From NCBI GenBank assembly GCA_003565095.1, contig PXDI01000229.1, positions 1-7,813 of the forward strand: 7,813 nucleotides of DNA, given 5' to 3'. Source of the stretch: PVC group bacterium. GTDB taxonomy: Bacteria; Verrucomicrobiota; Kiritimatiellia; UBA8416; PXDI01. Positions within the stretch are counted from its first letter, which is position 1, and each line of letters begins with the position of its first letter. Position numbers and translations under genes: made by a program. Below, in pieces: positions 1 to 5,069 of the stretch. The notes below the pieces were generated by a model. It worked only from the letters and a program-made list of their open reading frames with translations, was not told the DNA's origin and ran no database searches.

Positions 1-1
1 G

Positions 2-16
2 CATTGTCCGCCTCCT
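2..16 (-). promoter_or_regulatory. Ribosome binding site and start codon of a divergent gene leaving the window
   Basis: On the minus strand a perfect AGGAGG (complement of plus 11-16) is followed by a 6-base spacer and an ATG (complement of plus 2-4). This is an ideal Shine-Dalgarno arrangement, so a leftward gene probably starts here. Only its first codon lies in the window, so nothing can be said of its product. No plus-strand reading frame crosses the left edge for more than about 25 codons, which fits a divergent layout. No good minus-strand promoter was found: TTGACG at 119-114 has only a weak CAGGCT 17 bases downstream. Confidence 0.45.
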
Positions 17-142
17 GCTCTAAAAAAGATATTTGCAAACGTTCTGCTCATCGGCCGCCGTAAAAAGCGGTATCCGTGAACTGAACATTCAGCCTGCCAG
101 AAACCCGGTGACTCGTCAAGCCGCACCGCTGCAATTAAACTC

Positions 143-172
143 TTGTTTCCGCATACATTGATTTCTTATACT
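143..172 (+). promoter_or_regulatory. Putative sigma70-type promoter for the zinc metallopeptidase
   Basis: TTGTTT (143-148) and TATACT (167-172) are separated by 18 bases, with AT-rich DNA downstream. Transcription would start near 179, leaving a leader of roughly 35 bases. The leader carries a strong AAGGAG (203-208) 7 bases before the ATG at 216. The call rests on consensus matching only. Confidence 0.4.
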
Positions 173-215
173 GTTTACTTCAAAACAAAATGTTAAATTT
201 ATAAGGAGTCATTTT

Positions 216-911
216 ATGTTCATGATGATTGATCCGTTGTATTTGATGATGTTGCTGCCGGCGATGCTGCTGGCGGGGTTTGCCTCGATGAAGACGAAGG
301 CGACGTTCAAGCGTTATTCGCGTGTTGCGGCTTCGACGGGTATTTCGGGGGCTGAAGCAGCTTCCCGGATGTTGGCGCAGCAGGGGGTGAATGATGTAAA
401 AATTGAGCCGGTGCGCGGTTTTCTTTCGGATCATTATGATCCGCTGACGCGCACGCTGCGTCTATCGCCGGATGTTTACAGCGGGCGTTCGCTGGCGGCA
501 ATCGGCGTGGCATGTCATGAAGCCGGCCATGCCTTGCAGCATGCTTCGCATTATCTGCCGCTGGGACTGCGCTCGCTGTTGGTGCCAGCCGCGCAAATCG
601 GCAGTCACGGCTCATACGTGATCTTTTTCCTGGGACTGTTTTTCGGCAGTCTGCAACTGATTCAGTTGGGAATCATCCTGTTCTCAATGGTTGTACTGTT
701 TTCGCTGGTAACGCTGCCGGTGGAATGGAATGCTACTGTGCGGGCCAAGCGAATGATGGTCGGTTGCGGGATTGTAAGTCAGCGTGAGCAGGCGGATGCC
801 GGCGCGGTTTTGAATGCCGCTTTCCTGACATATGTAGCATCGGCGTTCAGTGCAATCATGACTTTGCTGTATTTTCTGATGCGTTCGGGGCTGTTGGGCG
901 GACGGCGGTAG
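216..911 (+). CDS. Membrane zinc metallopeptidase, YugP-like (Zn-dependent neutral protease family)
   Basis: The product is 231 aa, about the usual size for this family of integral-membrane zinc peptidases. It has an N-terminal hydrophobic segment (about 5-22), then a soluble part with the family signature DHYDP and a following LRLSP strand. The zinc motif HEAGH is at 101-105 (His101 and His105 ligands, Glu102 catalytic). Two hydrophobic helices follow (about 133-168), then the conserved LPVEWNA segment whose Glu170 is a likely third zinc ligand, and a last membrane segment (about 205-225). The active site should lie at the membrane. The physiological substrate of the family is poorly known, so I give no role or symbol. 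The ATG at 216 has AAGGAG at ideal spacing. The gene stands alone, divergent from whatever lies to the left and convergent with panD. Confidence 0.88.
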   Translation: MFMMIDPLYLMMLLPAMLLAGFASMKTKATFKRYSRVAASTGISGAEAASRMLAQQGVNDVKIEPVRGFLSDHYDPLTRTLRLSPDVYSGRSLAAIGVACHEAGHALQHASHYLPLGLRSLLVPAAQIGSHGSYVIFFLGLFFGSLQLIQLGIILFSMVVLFSLVTLPVEWNATVRAKRMMVGCGIVSQREQADAGAVLNAAFLTYVASAFSAIMTLLYFLMRSGLLGGRR

Positions 912-945
912 AGTCCAACATTCAACTTTCAATTCTGAATTAAAA
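911..945. repeat. Degenerate 7-bp periodic repeat at the peptidase stop codon
   Basis: Starting at the last base of the TAG stop, the sequence can be cut into 7-mers GAGTCCA, ACATTCA, ACTTTCA, ATTCTGA and ATTAAAA. The middle three (918-938) share the pattern A-Y-W-T-Y-S-A or near it. The tract is AT-rich, so some of the likeness could be chance. A clearer 7-bp repeat sits at the murC/murB stop codon (7361-7388). No terminator hairpin with a T-tract is seen here on the plus strand. Confidence 0.4.
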
Positions 946-988
946 ATAATTAACAAAATAATCAGATTAGAAATTTAAACTCATTCCC

Positions 989-1014
989 ATTCGTGACAAT
1001 TCGTGTAATTCGTG
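989..1014. repeat. Three copies of ATTCGTG in the convergent gap
   Basis: ATTCGTG occurs exactly at 989-995, 999-1005 and 1008-1014, so the units start 10 and 9 bases apart with short variable spacers. There is no open reading frame of note here, and no T-tract that would make it a terminator. It lies between the convergent peptidase and panD genes, where no promoter is expected. Confidence 0.6.
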
Positions 1015-1034
1015 GACAACTTTCCTCTCTCTCC

Positions 1035-1047
1035 CAAAATGATTTTG
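1035..1047. repeat. 13-bp palindrome with CAAAAT / ATTTTG arms
   Basis: CAAAAT and ATTTTG flank a single central G, giving a perfect odd-centred palindrome. The 8-mer GATTTTGT (1041-1048) is identical to one arm of the larger inverted repeat upstream of panD (1530-1537). It could be a protein-binding site or a weak hairpin in the 3' region of panD. AT-rich palindromes of this size can also arise by chance. Confidence 0.35.
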
Positions 1048-1048
1048 T

Positions 1049-1078
1049 AAAAAAAACATCCGGTAGACGCGGCGGCTA
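1049..1078 (-). terminator. Possible terminator of panD (T8 tract, weak stem)
   Basis: On the minus strand, about 55 bases after the panD stop, there is a run of eight T (plus 1049-1056 are A). Upstream of it lies an imperfect stem (plus 1064-1078, TAG...CTA ends with one internal mismatch). Seven bases separate stem and T-run, which is more than usual for an intrinsic terminator. The position, just after panD in a convergent gap, is what favours the call. Confidence 0.25.
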
Positions 1079-1102
1079 AGAGAGCGACTAAGGGTATCCG
1101 GT
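1058..1102. repeat. 12-bp imperfect tandem pair framed by ATCCGGT direct repeats
   Basis: Two adjacent 12-mers, GCGGCTAAGAGA (1072-1083) and GCGACTAAGGGT (1084-1095), match at 9 of 12 positions. They are bracketed by two exact ATCCGGT copies (1058-1064 and 1096-1102). The structure sits immediately downstream of the panD stop codon. No transposase or known element is associated with it. Confidence 0.4.
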
Positions 1103-1110
1103 TTGTCGGC

Positions 1111-1476
1111 CTACAGCCTTCGCACTTCCCCGACCGGGCGGTTTTTGTCGTCAAGGATCAGTACCAGCGGGTGGTGTTGGCGGATCTGGTCCGTGGGGAC
1201 CAAACAGAACGAGAAAATTATCAGGCGGTCACCGACATCGCCTTTATGAACGGTTGCGCCATTCAAGCCGATCACCCCTGACCCGCGCTCGCCGGGGATT
1301 GCATAGGTTTCAAAACGGTTGCCGTTTTCCATGTTGGCAATCAGGATTTTCTCATACGGCGCCAATTTAACGGCTTCCATCAGATCGGGATCAATCGTTA
1401 GGCTGCCTTCATATTCAAGCACCGCTTCGGTCACCCGTGCATGGTGCAATTTGGCTTTCAGCATTGTCGAATACAT
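1111..1476 (-). CDS. panD: Aspartate 1-decarboxylase precursor
   Basis: This enzyme decarboxylates L-aspartate to beta-alanine for pantothenate and coenzyme A synthesis. It is a pyruvoyl enzyme made as a proenzyme that cuts itself between Gly24 and Ser25. From the ATG at 1476 the protein is 121 aa. It reads TMLKAKLH early, then YEGS with Gly24-Ser25 exactly at the E. coli position, then Arg54, Thr57 and Tyr58 (RFETYAI), and finally ERGSG and NGATVHKGDVGD. Every catalytic position I know of is present. A GTG nine bases upstream (1485) would add MDL but lies inside the ribosome binding site (AAGAGGTGG), and only the ATG start gives the E. coli numbering. The gene stands alone: panB and panC are not in the window. 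It is divergent from serS and shares its control region. Confidence 0.95.
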   Translation of the reverse strand: MYSTMLKAKLHHARVTEAVLEYEGSLTIDPDLMEAVKLAPYEKILIANMENGNRFETYAIPGERGSGVIGLNGATVHKGDVGDRLIIFSFCLVPTDQIRQHHPLVLILDDKNRPVGEVRRL

Positions 1477-1493
1477 TAAATCCACCTCTTAAA

Positions 1494-1526
1494 AAGCAAA
1501 TACTCAAATAACAGGATGTCAATATA
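1494..1526 (-). promoter_or_regulatory. Candidate promoter region for panD
   Basis: The minus strand has a perfect TTGACA (complement of plus 1517-1522), but 17 bases downstream only a poor TTGCTT follows. An overlapping TATATT (complement of plus 1521-1526) would serve well as a -10 box, with transcription starting near 1514 and a leader of about 35 bases. Its -35 (near plus 1544-1549) is weak and falls within the inverted repeat at 1529-1559. A weak -35 beneath a palindrome is typical of a regulated promoter. I cannot decide between the two possibilities. Confidence 0.35.
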
Positions 1527-1528
1527 GA

Positions 1529-1559
1529 GGATTTTGTGTTCAAATCCATAACAAAATCC
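1529..1559. promoter_or_regulatory. Inverted repeat between divergent panD and serS, possible operator
   Basis: GGATTTTGT (1529-1537) and ACAAAATCC (1551-1559) are perfect 9-bp reverse complements separated by 13 bases. The half-site centres are 22 bp apart, close to two helical turns, which suits a dimeric DNA-binding protein better than an RNA hairpin. There is no T-tract after either arm. It covers the expected -35 region of a panD promoter and lies upstream of the serS promoter. I do not recognise the motif as that of a named regulator. Confidence 0.45.
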
Positions 1560-1580
1560 CGTCGGCTTTATTATTGAAGT

Positions 1581-1610
1581 TTGACCGGGTTTTGGTTATT
1601 GGTTTGTTAT
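1581..1610 (+). promoter_or_regulatory. Putative promoter of the serS operon
   Basis: TTGACC (1581-1586) matches the -35 consensus at five of six bases. TGTTAT (1605-1610), 18 bases downstream, is a fair -10 box. Transcription would start near 1618, just before AAAGAGG (1621-1627), giving a very short leader before the ATG at 1635. The upstream in-frame TTG at 1581 lies in the -35 box itself, a further reason to take the ATG at 1635 as the real start. Confidence 0.4.
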
Positions 1611-1634
1611 TACTTGTCAGAAAGAGGTTTTATT

Positions 1635-2906
1635 ATGCTGGATATCAAGCGAATCAGGGCGAATCCGGAAGAAATCCGGGATGGATTAGGCCGGCGCGGT
1701 GCCGATCCCGGTTTACTGGATGCGGTATTGTCCGCCGATCAGCGTCGGCGTGAACTTTTGACCGAAGTGGAAAAGCTCAAAAGCGAGCGCAATACGGTTT
1801 CAAAGCAGATTGGTTTACGCAAGAAAAGCGGTGAGGATACTACCGCGGAACAGACGGCCATGCGCGAGATCGGGCAGCAGATTGCAGATATTGACGGGCA
1901 GGTGCGGGCGGTTGAGGAACAACTGCAGGATGCGTTGCTGCGTCTGCCTAATCTGCCCTGTGCGACGATTCCGGTTGGTCCGGATGCGTCTGGTAATCGT
2001 GAGATTAAGCAGTGGGGCCGGCGGCGGGAATTTGATTTTGAGCCATGCGGGCATATTGAAATCGGCGAGCGGCTGGGTTTGTTTGATTTTCCGCGCGCGG
2101 CGCGCATGTGCGGCGCGGGGTTTCCGCTGCTGCGCGGTAACGGCGCGCGGTTGCAGCGGGCGTTGATTTCATACATGCTGGATGTGCATACGCGTGACCA
2201 TGGCTACAGCGAAGTCTGGGCGCCGGCGGTGGTGAATTCCGCGGCAATGACCGGAACCGGCCAGTTGCCCAAGCTGGCCGACGACATGTACCGTATTCCG
2301 GAGGATGATCTATGGTTGATTCCGACGGCGGAAGTCCCGGTCACCAATATTTACCGTGATGAAATTATCGATCAGCCGCTGCCGATCTTTTTGACCGGCT
2401 ATACACCGTGCTTCCGGCGCGAAGCCGGGGCGGCGGGGAAAGATACCCGCGGACTGATCAGGGTGCATCAGTTCGACAAAGTGGAGATGGTCAAGTTTGT
2501 GCGGCCGGAAACTTCCTATGACGAACTGGAAAAGCTGCTGGCTGACGCGGAGGATATTCTGCAGCGGTTGAATTTGCATTACCGTGTGCTGGAATTATGC
2601 AGCGGTGATATCAGCTTTGCCGCCGCCAAGTGTTATGACATTGAATTATGGGCTCCTGGCCAGAATGACTGGCTGGAGGTTTCCAGTTGCAGTAATTTTG
2701 AGGATTTTCAAGCGCGGCGTGCTAATATCCGTTTCCGTGATGATAATGGTAAACCCTCATTTGTGCATACTCTGAACGGTTCGGGGGTGGCTTTGCCGCG
2801 GCTGGTAGTGGCTATTCTGGAAAACGGCCAGCAACCGGACGGAAGTGTGTGCCTGCCGGAGGCATTGGTTCCCTATATGGGCGGGCTGGATATTTTGCAG
2901 CCGTAA
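1635..2906 (+). CDS. serS: Serine--tRNA ligase
   Basis: SerRS activates serine with ATP and charges tRNA-Ser (and tRNA-Sec where present). The product is 423 aa, a normal length for bacterial SerRS. The N-terminal 110 residues are a charged, heptad-like antiparallel coiled-coil arm that grips the long variable arm of tRNA-Ser. The class II catalytic core follows: a TAEVP segment from Thr231, motif 2 FRREAG from Phe260, the EVSSCSNFEDFQARR stretch, and motif 3 NGSGVALPR with its Arg at 389. The start at 1635 is chosen because AGAGG lies 7 bases upstream and MLDIKRIR is the typical SerRS beginning. The stop codon shares one base with the tilS start (TAATG at 2904-2908), so translation is probably coupled. 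It heads the operon that continues to ddl. Confidence 0.96.
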   Translation: MLDIKRIRANPEEIRDGLGRRGADPGLLDAVLSADQRRRELLTEVEKLKSERNTVSKQIGLRKKSGEDTTAEQTAMREIGQQIADIDGQVRAVEEQLQDALLRLPNLPCATIPVGPDASGNREIKQWGRRREFDFEPCGHIEIGERLGLFDFPRAARMCGAGFPLLRGNGARLQRALISYMLDVHTRDHGYSEVWAPAVVNSAAMTGTGQLPKLADDMYRIPEDDLWLIPTAEVPVTNIYRDEIIDQPLPIFLTGYTPCFRREAGAAGKDTRGLIRVHQFDKVEMVKFVRPETSYDELEKLLADAEDILQRLNLHYRVLELCSGDISFAAAKCYDIELWAPGQNDWLEVSSCSNFEDFQARRANIRFRDDNGKPSFVHTLNGSGVALPRLVVAILENGQQPDGSVCLPEALVPYMGGLDILQP

Positions 2907-4363
2907 TGAACAAGTTTCCAAAACTCCAGAACGGGATTCTGCGTTTCTGCCGTGATGAGTCCATGTTTGCGCCGGGTTCGCGCGTGGTTGCGGGTGTTTC
3001 GGGCGGAGCGGACTCAATGGCCATGCTGCACATTCTGCAAGCCCTGAGCCGCCCGCTGGGTATCGAACTTATTGTGGCGCATCTGAATCATCACCTGCGC
3101 GGTAGTGCCGCGAGCATGGATGAACAGGTCGTTGCGGAGAGCGCGGCGCAACTGGGGTTGCGCTTCTATGGCGGGTCGGCGTATGTGCGTGAGCGCGCGC
3201 GGCGGCGCAAGCTTTCCATTGAGGCAGCGGCCCGCGAGGCGCGGTTGGAGTTTTTCCGCCGCATCGTCCGCCGTGCGGATGCATCCGCGGTGGCGCTGGC
3301 CCACACCGCGGATGATCAGGCCGAAACTTTTCTGCTGCGTCTGCTGCGCGGCAGCGGGATGAGCGGATTGGCGGCCATGACCCCGTTAACTGATCTGGAC
3401 GGACTGCTGGTTGCCAGACCTTTGCTGCTTACCGGGCGCCGGGCGCTGATTGACTATCTGCGTTCAAACGGTCTGCAATGGCGGGATGATGCCAGTAACC
3501 GGGATCCCGCTTACACGCGCAATCGTGTGCGGCATAAATTGTTGCCGCTGCTGGAAAGCGAATTTGATCCTGCCGTCCGCAGCATTCTGCAGCGCACTGC
3601 CGCCATTTTGCGCGAAGATGACAAACTGCTGGAAGTTGTTACCGCGGACGCATTGCAGACGTTGCGTGATGTGCACGGACGTTTGAGCATGGCGGGTTTG
3701 CGGCAATTGCCGTTGGCGTTACAGCGTCGGGTTATCAGGCAGTGGCTGGCGGTGACGTTGCAAACGTCACTTCCGGCGGATTTCAACACGATTGACCGGA
3801 TCATTCGCTGGATGGGGCGCCGGCGTTCCTGTGGACAGCTCGAACTGGAGCGGGGGATGCAGCTCACCGCAGAATATGCCTGGTTAAGGGTTGGTGGCCG
3901 CAGTCAGTCTGCCGGTGAATTGACCTCCGGCCGCAAATCAGGCTGTTCGGTAATTCTGGCGCGCACAGGAACGGTTTACTGGCCGCCTGGCGGTGTGCGG
4001 GTGACTACCTGGACTGCTCCCGGGCTCTGGAAAAAGCGTTCGGAAGGCGTTGGCAAATGGCCCTGCCGTGCGACGGTTGCGCTGGCGCCTGCCGGGCGGC
4101 GGCGGCTGCGCCTGCGCTGCCGGCAGCCGGGGGATCGCTTTAATCCGCTGGGGATGAACGGCTCGCGCAAGTTGCAGGATATCTTCACCGATGCCCGCGT
4201 GCCGGTGAACTTGCGGGACAATATACCTTTGCTTGTGTGCGGTGAGGAGATAGTATGGGTGCCGGGTTACCGGGTGGCACGCGGCTGGGAAGTTAAGGAT
4301 GCTTCACAGCGCGTGCAGCATATTTTGATTGAAAAGAAAGGAGTAAAGGCATGCAGCAGGTGA
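2906..4363 (+). CDS. tilS: tRNA(Ile)-lysidine synthase
   Basis: TilS uses ATP and lysine to convert C34 of the tRNA-Ile2 anticodon to lysidine, so the tRNA reads AUA as isoleucine and is charged with isoleucine. The protein is 485 aa, at the long end for the family. The N-terminal N-type ATP-pyrophosphatase domain has the PP-loop SGGADS at 32-37, then LNHHLRG, then the HTADDQAET motif from His133 followed by RLLRGSGMSGL. RDDASN and RNRVRH (from Arg205) follow. A less conserved middle part leads to the C-terminal domain with RQPGDRF from Arg406 and PLGMNGSRKLQDIF. No ribosome binding site is visible; the ATG overlaps the serS stop by one base, so it is probably translated by re-initiation. The 3' end overlaps the next gene by 13 bases. 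Confidence 0.95.
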   Translation: MNKFPKLQNGILRFCRDESMFAPGSRVVAGVSGGADSMAMLHILQALSRPLGIELIVAHLNHHLRGSAASMDEQVVAESAAQLGLRFYGGSAYVRERARRRKLSIEAAAREARLEFFRRIVRRADASAVALAHTADDQAETFLLRLLRGSGMSGLAAMTPLTDLDGLLVARPLLLTGRRALIDYLRSNGLQWRDDASNRDPAYTRNRVRHKLLPLLESEFDPAVRSILQRTAAILREDDKLLEVVTADALQTLRDVHGRLSMAGLRQLPLALQRRVIRQWLAVTLQTSLPADFNTIDRIIRWMGRRRSCGQLELERGMQLTAEYAWLRVGGRSQSAGELTSGRKSGCSVILARTGTVYWPPGGVRVTTWTAPGLWKKRSEGVGKWPCRATVALAPAGRRRLRLRCRQPGDRFNPLGMNGSRKLQDIFTDARVPVNLRDNIPLLVCGEEIVWVPGYRVARGWEVKDASQRVQHILIEKKGVKACSR

Positions 4364-5019
4364 GAGTAACGGTTTTCTTTTTAATGGTGTTGTGTCTTAT
4401 TGGCAGTGGCTGCCGCAAAACACAGGGTAATGCAAGCGAAAATAATAAAGTAGAAGAGCCGCAGGAACAACTGCAGCAACAGGAGGAGCAAATGGCTGAA
4501 AAGACTGAACAGGCAAATCCGGTGATTGTGATCGAAACATCAATGGGCAGTATTACTGCTGAACTATGGCCTGAAAAGGCCCCGCAGACCGTCAGCAACA
4601 TTCTGGCGTATGTTGAGCAGGAGTTTTATGACGGATTGGTTTTTCATCGTGTGATCGACGGATTCATGATCCAGGGCGGCGGCTTTAATGAGCAGATGCG
4701 TCAGAAGCAGTCCGGTAAACCGGTTGTCAATGAAGCCCGCGCGGACGCACCGAATGCGCGCGGCACGCTTGCAATGGCGCGCACGATGGTGGTCGACAGT
4801 GCCACCAGCCAGTTTTTTATTAACCTCAAAGATAATGCCTTTCTGAATCACCGCAACCGCACTCCGCAGGGCTTTGGTTATTGCGTTTTTGGCAAAGTGG
4901 TTGACGGGATGGATGTTGTGGACGCGATTGCCAAGGTGCGCACCGGCAATGTGGCCGGACATCAGGATGTGCCGTTGGAGCCGGTGGTGATAAAAAGCAT
5001 CCGCGCGCGCTTAGATTGA
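4351..5019 (+). CDS. Cyclophilin-type peptidyl-prolyl cis-trans isomerase, predicted lipoprotein
   Basis: Cyclophilins catalyse cis-trans isomerisation of X-Pro bonds in folding proteins. The 222-aa product begins with a short n-region, a hydrophobic core (6-17) and IGSGC, a signal peptidase II site with Cys21 as the lipid-bearing residue. The -3 residue is Gly, which is allowed but less common than Leu. A Gln/Glu-rich linker (about 28-50) leads to a complete cyclophilin domain (about 52-220): FHRVIDGFMIQGG with Phe98, Arg100 and Gln108, RGTLAMAR, then SQFFIN (153-158) and GYCVFGKVVDGMDVVD. The residue after Cys21 is Arg, not the Asp retention signal, so outer-membrane placement is likely if the E. 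coli rule holds. AGAAAGGAG sits 8 bases before the ATG, inside the end of tilS. Its own strong ribosome binding site should allow independent translation. The stop overlaps a possible TTG start of murC/murB. Confidence 0.92.
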   Translation: MQQVRVTVFFLMVLCLIGSGCRKTQGNASENNKVEEPQEQLQQQEEQMAEKTEQANPVIVIETSMGSITAELWPEKAPQTVSNILAYVEQEFYDGLVFHRVIDGFMIQGGGFNEQMRQKQSGKPVVNEARADAPNARGTLAMARTMVVDSATSQFFINLKDNAFLNHRNRTPQGFGYCVFGKVVDGMDVVDAIAKVRTGNVAGHQDVPLEPVVIKSIRARLD

Positions 5020-5032
5020 GTAAGCAAACGGC

Positions 5033-5064
5033 GTCAGAGGGTCACGGAGTCACCGCGTCATGGT
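5033..5064. repeat. GTCA-N4 octamer repeat, four units, at the murC/murB start
   Basis: GTCA recurs with exact 8-bp spacing at 5033, 5041, 5049 and 5057, the units being GTCAGAGG, GTCACGGA, GTCACCGC and GTCATGGT. The tract is preceded by AAACGGC. The 11-mer AAACGGCGTCA (5026-5036) is repeated exactly at 7510-7520 in front of a second GTCA-N4 tract. This copy lies between the cyclophilin stop and the ATG at 5070. If the TTG at 5016 is used it encodes part of an extra N-terminal peptide. Confidence 0.8.
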
Positions 5065-5069
5065 GGGCA

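Noticed and set aside
81..92. LexA-type operator at CTGAACATTCAG
   Set aside because: The arms are only five bases and do not match the E. coli CTG-N10-CAG or the Gram-positive GAAC-N4-GTTC pattern.
104..119. A third GTCA-N4 tract on the minus strand (GAGTCACCG shared with 5047-5055)
   Set aside because: Only one GTCA is present and there is no 8-bp phase; the 9-base match is too short to count.
931..941. AATTC-T-GAATT palindrome as terminator of the peptidase gene
   Set aside because: Five AT-rich base pairs followed by A-rich, not T-rich, sequence would not terminate transcription on the plus strand.
1581..1634. Extended serS start giving 18 more N-terminal residues
   Set aside because: The TTG at 1581 is part of a likely -35 box, has no ribosome binding site, and the added residues do not resemble a SerRS start; the ATG at 1635 has both.
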